Shown piece by piece: positions 24,376 through 32,558 of a stretch of 64,000 bases of DNA (position 1 is the first letter of the stretch; each line of letters opens with the position of its first letter). Source of the stretch: Streptomyces exfoliatus (GTDB taxonomy: Bacteria > Actinomycetota > Actinomycetes > Streptomycetales > Streptomycetaceae); NCBI RefSeq assembly GCF_000725545.1, contig NZ_JNZP01000023.1, positions 38,991 through 102,990 on the forward strand, given 5' to 3'. The position numbers and the translations under genes were made by a program. A model generated the notes under the pieces. The model worked only from the letters and a program-made list of their open reading frames with translations, ran no database searches and was not told where the DNA came from.

Positions 24376-25152
24376 CTATGCGCGGGTGAGCCAGTCCCCG
24401 AGCCGGGTGAGGAGTTCCCCGTTCGCCGCGTTCTCGGCGTGCCCCATGCCCCGCTCCACCCACAGCTCGGCTTCTCCGGCCCCGGCCAGCATCCGCGGGT
24501 GGTCGAGCGGGAAGTACGGGTCCCGGTCGCCGTGCACGATGAGCAGCGGGGTCGGCGCGATGAGCGGCACCGCCTCCACCGGCGAGAGGGGTACGGGGTC
24601 CCAGGCGCGTCGGTCGATCCGGGTCCGCAGCCCGTACCGCCCGACGAGGCGGCCCGCCGGACGGGTGACCACCCAGTGGAGGCGGCGCATCGGCGCCGTC
24701 CCCCGGTAGTACCAGCGGGCGGGTGCGGAGACGGCGGCCACCGCGTCGGCGCGTCCGGCCGACTCCCGGTCGAGGGCCGCGTGGCGCAGGACCACGGAGC
24801 CGCCCATGGAGAAGCCGACCGTCGCCACGCGCGCGTGGCCGAGCTCACGGGCCCAGCGGACGGCGGCGGACAGGTCGAGGACCTCCCGGTCCCCGACGGT
24901 GGACCGGCCGCCGGAGCCGCCGTGCCCGCGGAAGGAGAAGGTGACGACGGCCGCGCCGCGCTCCGCGAAGGCGCGGGCGGCGCGCCGGACGGCGGGCCGG
25001 TCGGCCGACCCGGTGAACCCGTGCGCGACGACGACGGCCGTATCGGTGACACTTGCGGTGGAGCGTTCGTAAACCGCCTCGATACGGACACCGTCATCCG
25101 TACGCAACATGACCCGACGGGATCCGGAAGTGATCAGGGAGACATCCACCAT
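24376..25152 (-). CDS. alpha/beta hydrolase
   Basis: A 258-residue soluble hydrolase. The nucleophile elbow is GFSMGG (Ser in VATVGFSMGGSVVL), an oxyanion HGFTGS lies near residue 40, a later HGDRDPYFPLDH supplies the acid, and GMGHAEN the catalytic His. So the triad appears complete. The family hydrolyses esters, lipids or peptides; no substrate clue is visible. ATG 25152 has GAGAGGG about 10 bases upstream; ATG 25182 is possible. It is divergent from glnR. Confidence 0.85.
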   Translation of the reverse strand: MVDVSLITSGSRRVMLRTDDGVRIEAVYERSTASVTDTAVVVAHGFTGSADRPAVRRAARAFAERGAAVVTFSFRGHGGSGGRSTVGDREVLDLSAAVRWARELGHARVATVGFSMGGSVVLRHAALDRESAGRADAVAAVSAPARWYYRGTAPMRRLHWVVTRPAGRLVGRYGLRTRIDRRAWDPVPLSPVEAVPLIAPTPLLIVHGDRDPYFPLDHPRMLAGAGEAELWVERGMGHAENAANGELLTRLGDWLTRA

Positions 25153-25247
25153 GTGAAATCGACCCTCTCCCTCTGAACTCATGTGGGCTATTCTGCTGGG
25201 CAGAGGATCCGGGCGACGCAGCCCCCGGGTCCTTTTGCGTTTTCCGA

Positions 25248-25269
25248 CCGTTGTTACGGACGGATGAAC
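25248..25269. promoter_or_regulatory. candidate PhoP- or GlnR-type box upstream of glnR
   Basis: Read on the minus strand, GTTCATCCGTC and CGTAACAACGG sit as adjacent 11-base units resembling PHO-box direct repeats. On the plus strand GTTAC followed by TGAAC also resembles half of a GlnR box. The match is weak; listed because glnR is a known target of PhoP in S. coelicolor. Confidence 0.3.
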
Positions 25270-25352
25270 AAAAGCTCTCAGGGCGCGAGAGAGCGCAGTG
25301 ATCTGTACGAAGCAGTGCACGTCCTCGCAGGGACCGAGGAGGAACCGACGTT

Positions 25353-25409
25353 ATGAGCGAGCGTACGAAGCACGACCGAGCGACGACCGAAGTAGGTGCG
25401 GCGCGATGA
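25353..25409 (+). CDS. 18-residue upstream ORF coupled to glnR
   Basis: ATG 25353 follows GAGGAGG with good spacing and encodes [18 protein letters not shown]. Its TGA (25407-25409) overlaps the glnR ATG (25406) as ATGA. glnR has no good Shine-Dalgarno of its own, so translation of this peptide could feed ribosomes into glnR. Whether it is conserved or made is not known. Confidence 0.55.
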   Translation: MSERTKHDRATTEVGAAR

Positions 25410-26215
25410 GTTCTCTGCTGCTCCTCACCAACGCACTCCAGCCGTCGACCGAGGTGCTTCCCGCACTCGGCCTGCTGCTGCACAACGTCCGGGTCGCCCC
25501 GGCCGAGGGCCCCGCCCTCGTGGACACCCCCGGCGCGGACGTCATCCTCGTCGACGGCCGGCGCGACCTCCCGCAGGTGCGCTCGCTCTGTCAGCTGCTT
25601 CGGTCCACGGGGCCCGGCTGTCCGCTGGTCCTCGTCGTCACGGAGGGCGGCCTCGCGGCCGTCACCGCCGACTGGGGCATCGACGACGTCCTCCTCGACA
25701 CCGCGGGCCCGGCCGAGGTCGAGGCCCGCCTCCGGCTCGCGATGGGCCGGCAGCAGATCGTCGCCGACGACTCCCCGATGGAGATCCGCAACGGCGACCT
25801 GTCGGTCGACGAGGCGACGTACAGCGCGAAGCTCAAGGGCCGGGTCCTGGACCTGACCTTCAAGGAGTTCGAGCTGCTCAAGTACCTCGCGCAGCACCCG
25901 GGCCGGGTCTTCACGCGCGCCCAGCTCCTCCAGGAGGTCTGGGGGTACGACTACTTCGGCGGCACCCGTACGGTCGACGTCCACGTGCGGCGGCTGCGGG
26001 CCAAGCTGGGCCCCGAGCACGAGTCGCTCATCGGCACCGTCCGCAACGTCGGCTACCGCTTCGTCACCCCGGAGAAGGTCGAGCGGGCCGCGGAGGAGGC
26101 CCGCGCCAAGGAAGAGGCCCGGACCGGTGCCCGCGTCAAGGACGCCACGGGGGATGTCACCCCCGCGGAGGACAGGAACGTGGCGGACGCCACAGTGCGA
26201 CCTGCCGGTAGGTAG
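25406..26215 (+). CDS. glnR: GlnR, global nitrogen regulator (orphan OmpR-type)
   Basis: A 269-residue regulator. The receiver-like domain keeps Asp50 ([11 protein letters not shown]) but lacks the usual N-terminal acidic pair and invariant Lys, as expected for GlnR, which works without phosphorylation. The C-terminal winged helix ([33 protein letters not shown]) binds GlnR boxes. It controls glutamine synthetase, ammonium and nitrate genes and cross-talks with PhoP. The last 50 residues are a charged extension. It begins within an ATGA overlap with the upstream ORF, followed 24 bases later by a LacI-type gene. Confidence 0.95.
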   Translation: MSSLLLLTNALQPSTEVLPALGLLLHNVRVAPAEGPALVDTPGADVILVDGRRDLPQVRSLCQLLRSTGPGCPLVLVVTEGGLAAVTADWGIDDVLLDTAGPAEVEARLRLAMGRQQIVADDSPMEIRNGDLSVDEATYSAKLKGRVLDLTFKEFELLKYLAQHPGRVFTRAQLLQEVWGYDYFGGTRTVDVHVRRLRAKLGPEHESLIGTVRNVGYRFVTPEKVERAAEEARAKEEARTGARVKDATGDVTPAEDRNVADATVRPAGR

Positions 26216-26239
26216 GTCACCCCGCGTAGACTGCCGCGC

Positions 26240-27265
26240 GTGGCCAAGGTGACGCGGGATGACGTAGCTCGACTGGCAGGTACTTCGACCGCGGTCGTGA
26301 GCTACGTCATCAACAACGGACCCAGGCCGGTCGCCCCGGCCACGCGCGAGCGTGTCCTCGCCGCCATCAAGGAGCTGGGCTACCGCCCCGACCGGGTGGC
26401 CCAGGCCATGGCGTCCCGGCGCACGGACCTCATAGGCATGATCGTCCCGGACGCGCGGCAGCCGTTCTTCGCGGAGATGGCCCACGCCGTCGAGCAGGCC
26501 GCCGCCGAGCGCGGGAAGATGGTCCTCGTCGGCAACTCCGACTACCGGACCGAGCGCGAGGTCCACTACCTGCGCGCCTTCCTCGGCATGCGGGTCTCCG
26601 GACTGATCCTGGTCAGCCAGGGCATGAGCGAGCAGGCCGCGAGCGAGATCGAGGCCTGGGACGCGCGCGTGGTGCTGCTGCACGAGCGGCCCGAGGCGAT
26701 CGACGACGTGGCCGTCGTGACCGACGACATCGGCGGCGCCCAGCTCGCCACCCGTCACCTCCTGGAGCACGGTCACCCGTACGTGGCGTGCCTCGGCGGC
26801 GTCCCGAACACCCCGGCCGTCGGCGACCCCGTCGCCGACCACGAGGAGGGCTGGCGGCGGGCCATGCTGGAGGCGGGCCTCTCGATCGAGGGCCGGCTCT
26901 TCCAGGCTCCGTACAACCGCTACGACGCCTACCAGGTGGCCCTGAAGCTGCTCGCCGGCCCGGACAGGCCGCCGGCCATCTTCTGCTCCACCGACGACCA
27001 GGCCTTCGGCGTGCTCCGGGCGGCCCGCGAGCTGCGCATCGAGGTGCCCACGGAGCTGGCGGTCGCCGGCTTCGACGACGTGAAGGAGGCGGCGCTCACC
27101 GACCCGCCGCTGACCACGATCTCCTCGGACCGTCCGGCGATGGCCCGAGCGGCGGTGGACCTCGTCCTTGACGACTCGCTCCGGGTGGCGGGCTCGCGCC
27201 GCGAGCGCGTGAAGCTCTTCCCCTCGGCCCTGGTCGTCCGCCGCTCCTGCGGCTGCGGCGAGTAG
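26240..27265 (+). CDS. LacI family transcriptional regulator
   Basis: A 341-residue repressor. The N-terminal helix-turn-helix ([23 protein letters not shown]) and hinge helix are intact, then a periplasmic-binding-protein-like ligand domain from residue 60 ([36 protein letters not shown]). The C-terminus has an unusual SCGCGE tail. TAGACT is 7 bases before GTG 26240, so the gene is probably leaderless with its own promoter. No sugar transporter or glycosidase is adjacent, so it is likely a distal regulator; effector unknown. Confidence 0.9.
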   Translation: MAKVTRDDVARLAGTSTAVVSYVINNGPRPVAPATRERVLAAIKELGYRPDRVAQAMASRRTDLIGMIVPDARQPFFAEMAHAVEQAAAERGKMVLVGNSDYRTEREVHYLRAFLGMRVSGLILVSQGMSEQAASEIEAWDARVVLLHERPEAIDDVAVVTDDIGGAQLATRHLLEHGHPYVACLGGVPNTPAVGDPVADHEEGWRRAMLEAGLSIEGRLFQAPYNRYDAYQVALKLLAGPDRPPAIFCSTDDQAFGVLRAARELRIEVPTELAVAGFDDVKEAALTDPPLTTISSDRPAMARAAVDLVLDDSLRVAGSRRERVKLFPSALVVRRSCGCGE

Positions 27266-27266
27266 A

Positions 27267-27282
27267 CGCCTACGCGTAGGCG
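27267..27282. terminator. 16-bp palindrome after the LacI gene
   Basis: CGCCTACGCGTAGGCG is a perfect palindrome directly after the TAG of the LacI-type gene. With no loop it is a weak hairpin; it may equally be a protein-binding site. Confidence 0.4.
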
Positions 27283-27337
27283 CCCACAGGGCAGGACCCC
27301 GGCCTTTATATAGGGCATACGGGGTTCTGTCGGGCTT

Positions 27338-27370
27338 CTCAGCCGGTCCTCAGACGGCTCTCATGTACGG
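27338..27370 (+). promoter_or_regulatory. three 11-bp direct repeats before the HtrA operon
   Basis: CTCAGCCGGTC, CTCAGACGGCT and CTCATGTACGG follow one another with exact 11-base spacing, ending 17 bases before the htrA-like start. Direct repeats with one-turn spacing are the usual target of OmpR-family response regulators, and one is encoded two genes downstream. Confidence 0.6.
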
Positions 27371-27387
27371 CTCCGAGAGTCGTAGCC

Positions 27388-28488
27388 ATGACGGACTTCC
27401 AGGAGCAGCAGCCGCAGCAGCCCTACTACCCGCCGCAGCCGCCGAGGCCGCCGTACGACCCGAACCCCTCGTACGACCCCGCGCAGCCGATCGTCACCGA
27501 GCCGGGTACGACGGTCTGGCCGTCCGGCGGGCACGTGCCGCCGCCCGTGGACCCGCCCCTCGTCGCCACCGTCCCCGCACCCGCGCCCACCCCCCGGCGC
27601 CGCACCAGGCGCGGTGTCGGCCTCATGGCGGCCGTGGCCATCGCGGCCGCGGCGGTCGGCGGCGGCGCGGCGACGCTGGTCCAGGAGCTCACCTCCGACA
27701 CCCCCGCCGTCGCCTCCTCCTCCGTGAGCGGCACCAACGTCTCCGCGAGCAGCACGGGCACGGTCGCCGGCGTCGCCGAGGCCGTCTCCCCCTCCATCGT
27801 CGAGATCTCCGCCGGCTCGAACGCGGGCAAGTCCACCGGCTCGGGCGTCATCATCACCGCCGACGGCGAGATCGTCACCAACAACCACGTGATCTCCGGC
27901 GCCTCCGAGATCACCGTGCGGCTCAGCGACGGCAAGAGCTACCAGGCCGACGTCGTCGGCACCGACCCGGACAAGGACCTGGCCCTCATCAAGCTGAAGG
28001 GCGCCTCAGGGCTCAAGACGGCCACGCTCGGCGACTCCTCCAAGGTCCGGGTCGGCGACCAGGTCGTGGCGATCGGCTCCCCCGAGGGCCTGACCGGCAC
28101 CGTCACCAGCGGCATCGTCTCCGCGCTCGACCGGGACGTGACCGTCGCGAAGGACGACGACGGCAGCGGCAGCGGGCAGCGGGAACAGCAGCAGTACGAC
28201 CCCCGGCAGGGCTGGCCGTTCGAGTTCGGCGGACAGCAGTTCAACGGCGACACCGGCTCGTCGAAGACCACGTACAAGGCGATCCAGACCGACGCCTCGC
28301 TCAATCCGGGGAATTCCGGCGGCGCGCTGATCAATATGAACGGCGAGATCATCGGAATCAATTCGGCCATGTATTCGCCCAGTTCTTCGAACGGCTCCAC
28401 GGCCGGAAGCGTGGGCCTCGGATTCGCGATCCCGGTCGACACCCTGAAGGCCGACCTGGACAGCCTCCGCGCGGGCGGCGACAACTGA
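27388..28488 (+). CDS. HtrA/DegP-like S1C serine protease, membrane-anchored, no PDZ
   Basis: A 366-residue protein. A Pro/Gln/Tyr-rich cytoplasmic tail of about 70 residues precedes one membrane helix ([20 protein letters not shown]). The trypsin-like domain has His167 (TNNHVIS), Asp197 (DKDLALIK) and Ser310 (NPGNSGGAL). The protein ends soon after the protease domain, so the usual PDZ domain is absent. HtrA proteases degrade or refold damaged envelope proteins. The following response regulator and kinase make a three-gene stress unit like mycobacterial pepD-mprAB, and the direct repeats upstream suggest feedback control by that pair. Confidence 0.92.
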   Translation: MTDFQEQQPQQPYYPPQPPRPPYDPNPSYDPAQPIVTEPGTTVWPSGGHVPPPVDPPLVATVPAPAPTPRRRTRRGVGLMAAVAIAAAAVGGGAATLVQELTSDTPAVASSSVSGTNVSASSTGTVAGVAEAVSPSIVEISAGSNAGKSTGSGVIITADGEIVTNNHVISGASEITVRLSDGKSYQADVVGTDPDKDLALIKLKGASGLKTATLGDSSKVRVGDQVVAIGSPEGLTGTVTSGIVSALDRDVTVAKDDDGSGSGQREQQQYDPRQGWPFEFGGQQFNGDTGSSKTTYKAIQTDASLNPGNSGGALINMNGEIIGINSAMYSPSSSNGSTAGSVGLGFAIPVDTLKADLDSLRAGGDN

Positions 28489-28520
28489 CCGGCACCGGGG
28501 CGGCATGCGACGCTGAGGCC

Positions 28521-29249
28521 ATGACGGGACAGCAGAACGAAGCCGAGCGCATCCTCATCGTCGACGACGAGCCCGCCGTCCGTGAGGCCCTGCGCCGCAG
28601 CCTCGCCTTCGAGGGGTACGGCACGCAGGACGCCGTCGACGGCCTCGACGCGCTCTCCCGCATGGAGTCGTACGCCCCCGATCTCGTCGTCCTCGACGTC
28701 CAGATGCCCCGCATGGACGGGCTGACGGCCGCCCGCCGGATCAGGGCCTCCGGATCCACCGTGCCGATCCTGATGCTCACCGCCCGCGACACCGTCGGCG
28801 ACCGGGTCACCGGGCTCGACGCGGGCGCCGACGACTACCTGGTGAAGCCCTTCGAGCTGGACGAGCTGTTCGCCCGCATCAGGGCCCTGCTCCGGCGCAG
28901 CTCGTACGCCTCCGCCACGGCGGCCGCCCCGGCCGAGACCGACGTGCTCGCCTTCGAGGACCTGCGGATGGACCTGGCCACCCGCGAGGTGACCCGCGGC
29001 GGGCGGACGGTGGAGCTGACGCGGACGGAGTTCACCCTCCTGGAGATGTTCCTGGCGCACCCGCGGCAGGTCCTCACCCGGGAGCAGATCCTCAAGGCCG
29101 TGTGGGGCTTCGACTTCGAGCCCAGTTCGAACTCCCTGGACGTGTACGTGATGTATCTGCGGCGCAAGACGGAGGCCGGCGGCGAGCCGCGCCTCGTGCA
29201 CACGGTGCGGGGCGTGGGCTACGCGCTGCGCGGAGGAGGCGGGGAGTGA
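28521..29249 (+). CDS. OmpR/PhoB family response regulator (MprA-like)
   Basis: A 242-residue regulator with a complete receiver: acidic pair DD at 15-16, phospho-acceptor Asp59 ([13 protein letters not shown]), Thr in MLTARD and Lys in YLVKPFE. A winged helix follows ([31 protein letters not shown]). It lies 32 bases after the protease gene and its stop overlaps the kinase start as GTGA. It probably binds the 11-bp direct repeats at 27338-27370 and senses envelope stress through the downstream kinase. Confidence 0.92.
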   Translation: MTGQQNEAERILIVDDEPAVREALRRSLAFEGYGTQDAVDGLDALSRMESYAPDLVVLDVQMPRMDGLTAARRIRASGSTVPILMLTARDTVGDRVTGLDAGADDYLVKPFELDELFARIRALLRRSSYASATAAAPAETDVLAFEDLRMDLATREVTRGGRTVELTRTEFTLLEMFLAHPRQVLTREQILKAVWGFDFEPSSNSLDVYVMYLRRKTEAGGEPRLVHTVRGVGYALRGGGGE

Positions 29250-30637
29250 GCAGTCCGCTGGCCTGGTTCCGCTCACGGCCCCTGCGGTCACGGCTCGCGC
29301 TGCTCACCGCCTTCGCGGTGGCCGTCGCCGTCGCCGCCGCTTCGCTCGCCTGCTGGTTCGTGACCCGCGCACAGCTGGAGACCGAGATGGACTCTTCGCT
29401 GCGCAGTACCCGGCTCGACGCGAACGGGGTGCAGAGCCTGCTCGCCCTCTGCCGGCAGGGGGGCACCCCGCCTCCGGTGGCGGGCTCGTACACCGTGCAG
29501 GTGATCCTCGCCAACGGCAGCGTCTGCACCTCGGGCAAGGCCGCCATCCCGGCGGGCGCGGGCGACCTCGCGGTGGCGCGGGGACAGCTGGAGTACGCCC
29601 TGCACACCGTGAAGGACGACAGCGGACGGGAGATGCGGGTCTACACCTACCCGCAGGACGGCCCGATCGGGCTCGCCGTCTCCGTCGCCCGGCCGCTCGA
29701 CGAGATCGACAACTCGATGTCCACCCTGCGCTGGGTGCTCCTCCTGGTCTCCGGGATCGGGGTCGTCGGCGCGGGCGCGGCCGGCCTGTGGGTCGCGCGG
29801 ACCGGCCTCGAACCGGTGAACCGGCTGACCGGGGCCGTCGAACACGTCGCCGCGACCGAGGACCTGACCGTCCGCATCCCGGTGGAGGGCGAGGACGAGA
29901 TCGCCCGCCTCTCCCGCTCCTTCAACGCGATGACCGCGGCGCTCGCGACCTCCCGTGACCGGCAGGCGCAGCTCATCGCGGACGCGGGCCACGAGCTCCG
30001 CACGCCGCTCACCTCCCTCCGTACGAACGTCGAACTCCTCGCGCGCAGCGAGGAGACGGGCCGGGCGATCCCGCCGGAGGACCGGCGGGCCCTGATGGCC
30101 TCGGTGAAGGCGCAGATGACGGAGCTGGCCGCGCTGATCGGCGATCTCCAGGAACTGGCCCGCCCGGACGCGGCGGCACCGGGCCCCCTCGAAGTGGTCC
30201 CGCTGCACACGATCCTGCGGACGGCCCTGGACCGGGCGCGGCTGCGCGGCCCGGAGCTGGCCTTCGTCACGGACCTGGCGCCCTGGTACGTACGGGCGGA
30301 ACCGGCGGCCCTGGAGCGGGCCCTGATGAACGTCCTGGACAACGCGGTGAAGTTCTCGCCGCCCCGGGGCACGGTCGAGGTGACCCTGATGCGCGGCGAA
30401 CTGACCGTCCGCGACCAGGGTCCCGGCATCGCCCCGGACGAGCTCCCGCACGTCTTCGACCGCTTCTGGCGCTCCCCCTCGGCCCGCAGCCTCCCGGGCT
30501 CGGGCCTGGGCCTGTCGATCGTGGCCCGTACGGTCCACCACGCGGGCGGCACGGTCGCCCTCACGCCGGCGGAGGGCGGCGGGACGGTGGCGACGGTACG
30601 GCTGCCGGGGGCGCCGACGCCGCCGCCGGAGGGGTGA
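29246..30637 (+). CDS. sensor histidine kinase (MprB-like)
   Basis: A 463-residue kinase starting at GTG 29246. It has two membrane helices ([19 protein letters not shown] and [19 protein letters not shown]) flanking an extracytoplasmic sensor of about 120 residues with two Cys (LCRQGG, SVCTSG). Then come a HAMP domain, the phosphorylated His249 in [11 protein letters not shown], and the ATP-binding N box ([10 protein letters not shown]), G1 (DQGPGIAP) and G2 (GSGLGLSIV). It pairs with the preceding regulator by translational overlap. The signal is probably misfolded or damaged envelope material. Confidence 0.92.
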   Translation: MSSPLAWFRSRPLRSRLALLTAFAVAVAVAAASLACWFVTRAQLETEMDSSLRSTRLDANGVQSLLALCRQGGTPPPVAGSYTVQVILANGSVCTSGKAAIPAGAGDLAVARGQLEYALHTVKDDSGREMRVYTYPQDGPIGLAVSVARPLDEIDNSMSTLRWVLLLVSGIGVVGAGAAGLWVARTGLEPVNRLTGAVEHVAATEDLTVRIPVEGEDEIARLSRSFNAMTAALATSRDRQAQLIADAGHELRTPLTSLRTNVELLARSEETGRAIPPEDRRALMASVKAQMTELAALIGDLQELARPDAAAPGPLEVVPLHTILRTALDRARLRGPELAFVTDLAPWYVRAEPAALERALMNVLDNAVKFSPPRGTVEVTLMRGELTVRDQGPGIAPDELPHVFDRFWRSPSARSLPGSGLGLSIVARTVHHAGGTVALTPAEGGGTVATVRLPGAPTPPPEG

Positions 30638-30704
30638 CGCGCCCCTGACCGGGGTGGGAGAAAACCCTTCGGCGATCGGCCGCCGTCCGGGGCAGAGTGA
30701 CGCC

Positions 30705-31508
30705 ATGGACGACGGACGCGGACTGGCCCCCGACGGAACGATCCTGCGCGAAGGCGCCCTGGAGCGCGTGCCCCCGGCGTTCGCGCCGGTCGTCGAGGCG
30801 GCGCGGGCCGGGATCTCCGGCACGTTCGGGCCGGACCGTCTGCACAGCGCCTACCTGTACGGCAGCCTTCCCCGCGGCACCGCGGTCCCGGGCGTCTCAG
30901 ACCTCGACCTCGAACTGGCCCTGCACGACGAACCCACGGCGGCCGACCAGGCGGACGCCCGCGCCCTGGAAGCCGCGCTCGACCGGGACTTCCCCGTGAT
31001 CGACGGCGTCGGCATCGTGCTCTCCCACACCCGGACGGTGCTCAGCGAAGCCGAGCGCCACGACGGGGGCTTCTTCATCGCCTGCCTCTGCACGCCGCTC
31101 ATCGGCCCCGACCTCGCCGACGAGTTGCCCCGGTACCGCCCCACCTCGCTCCTGGCCCGCGAGACGAACGGCGACCTCGGCCGGCTCATCCCCGGCTGGC
31201 GCACCCGGGCCGCCGAAGGCACGGACCCGCACGTCCTCCGGCGGCGGGTCGGCCGAAGGCTCGTCCGTACCGGCTTCACCCTCGTCATGCCCCGGTGGGG
31301 CGGCTGGACCAGCGACCTCGACCGGCAGGCCGCCGTCTTCGGCGGCTTCTACCCGGATCGCGCCGAACAGATGCGGCTCGCCGTGACGACGGGCCGCTCG
31401 GTCGCGCCCGACCCGGCGGTCCTCGGGATGCTCATCGACGACCTGGCGCCCTGGCTGGCGGCCGAGTACGCGCGCGTACACGGCGAAAAGAGTCCGCGCG
31501 CCCTCTAG
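30705..31508 (+). CDS. nucleotidyltransferase domain protein (ANT-like)
   Basis: A 267-residue protein with the polymerase-beta-like nucleotidyltransferase signature GSLPRGTAVPGVSDLDLEL, giving GS and the catalytic DxD. The rest is helical, as in aminoglycoside adenylyltransferases and related minimal nucleotidyltransferases. A resistance function is possible but not shown; many family members have no known substrate. ATG 30705 has little Shine-Dalgarno; the CAGAGT upstream suggests a leaderless mRNA. The TAG stop lies inside the palindrome at 31505-31571. Confidence 0.75.
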   Translation: MDDGRGLAPDGTILREGALERVPPAFAPVVEAARAGISGTFGPDRLHSAYLYGSLPRGTAVPGVSDLDLELALHDEPTAADQADARALEAALDRDFPVIDGVGIVLSHTRTVLSEAERHDGGFFIACLCTPLIGPDLADELPRYRPTSLLARETNGDLGRLIPGWRTRAAEGTDPHVLRRRVGRRLVRTGFTLVMPRWGGWTSDLDRQAAVFGGFYPDRAEQMRLAVTTGRSVAPDPAVLGMLIDDLAPWLAAEYARVHGEKSPRAL

Positions 31509-31571
31509 GGCCTTTCGTTTGGATCATGCCGGGCTCGCGGGGTCCGGCCTGATCCAAACGAAAGACCCTAG
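31505..31571. repeat. 28-bp-arm palindromic element with both stop codons
   Basis: Left arm 31505-31532 (begins CTAGGGCCTTTCGTTTGGAT) and right arm 31544-31571 are complementary at 26 of 28 positions, with an 11-base loop. The CTAG at each tip provides the TAG of both convergent genes (30705 and 31568). It serves as a bidirectional terminator and looks like a small dispersed palindromic element. Confidence 0.75.
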
Positions 31572-32422
31572 TTGTGCCGGAGCAGGGCTTCCACGAGTCC
31601 GGCGCGGGTGTTCGGGTAGTCCATGGGGACGATCCCGAGCCCCGTACGGCCGGACATCTCGGCGCCGTCGAGGAAGCCGTGGACGCGCGGGTTCAGCCGG
31701 TCGGAGTTCCAGCGGGGCGGCAGGTAGGCGGAGGTGCTGGTGAAGTTCACGTAGAGGCGGCCGGGCTGTTCGACGGCGGCGCGGAAGTGGGCCTCGATCT
31801 TCGGGTACTTGGCGTCGGGCAGCGCGTTCCAGTCGTCCTGGACGGCGAAGAGGGAGCCGTCCCCCCATCTCACGCCCGGCAGTCCGCCGTTGTCGGCGAG
31901 GAGGACGACCCGGCCGCGGGCCTCGCCGAGGAGCGGCAGCCCGGAGCCGATGCGGAAGAGGGAGCGCCAGCCCCGCCCGTCGAGGTAGTCGTCGAACACC
32001 GCGCGGAAGGTGGCGTCGGACTCCTCGGAGTACTCCTGCCGGACCCGCATGAGGACGGTCTCGGAGGGGTGCGCGGCGAGGAAGTCGCGGCAGGCGACGA
32101 GGACGTCCCCGAACATCATGTTCTGGTACGAGGGGCCGTGGTGGATGGCGAAGGACCCGCCGGTCACCCGGCACCGGATGTCCAGGAAGCGGATGCCGCT
32201 GTCCAACTGCTGGGCGATGGTGGTGTTCTGGCACTCGGACCAGAGGCCGCCGAACCGGGCGCCCGAGTCGTGGGTGCCGGGGATGGTGAGCTGCCGCAGG
32301 GCCGTCCCGTCGCCGTGCGCGGCCATCCAGGCGCGTACGTCCACGGCGGAGGCGCTGGGCGCCCCGAGCATCACTCCGGCCCCGGCGGCGAGGGCCCCCA
32401 CGAGAAAGCGTCGTCGCTCCAT
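31568..32422 (-). CDS. secreted PI-PLC X domain phosphodiesterase
   Basis: A 284-residue protein with an N-terminal signal (MERRRFLVGALAAGAGVMLG) cut near ASA-VD; the RRRF start hints at a Tat route. The mature part is a phosphatidylinositol-specific phospholipase C X domain with His51 (TIPGTHDSG) and a second catalytic His at 94-95 (FAIHHGPSY). No Y domain is present, as in bacterial enzymes. It cleaves phosphoinositides or related lipids outside the cell. It stands alone, convergent to the nucleotidyltransferase gene. Confidence 0.9.
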   Translation of the reverse strand: MERRRFLVGALAAGAGVMLGAPSASAVDVRAWMAAHGDGTALRQLTIPGTHDSGARFGGLWSECQNTTIAQQLDSGIRFLDIRCRVTGGSFAIHHGPSYQNMMFGDVLVACRDFLAAHPSETVLMRVRQEYSEESDATFRAVFDDYLDGRGWRSLFRIGSGLPLLGEARGRVVLLADNGGLPGVRWGDGSLFAVQDDWNALPDAKYPKIEAHFRAAVEQPGRLYVNFTSTSAYLPPRWNSDRLNPRVHGFLDGAEMSGRTGLGIVPMDYPNTRAGLVEALLRHN

Positions 32423-32481
32423 GCCCGGATGATGTCAGGGTCACGACAAAGACGCCAGAGGTCTTCCGGACGTACGCGAAA

Positions 32482-32515
32482 GGGGCGGCGGCCCGTCGGA
32501 ACGGTCCGCCGCCCC
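32482..32515. terminator. hairpin after the 5'-nucleotidase gene
   Basis: GGGGCGGCGGCCCGT (32482-32496) pairs with ACGGTCCGCCGCCCC (32501-32515), one mismatch, 4-base loop. It lies 44 bases past the nucleotidase stop on the minus strand. Confidence 0.8.
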
Positions 32516-32558
32516 CTCGCTCAGGGGCCCCGGAAGGGCTGCTCAGTTCTGCGTACGG

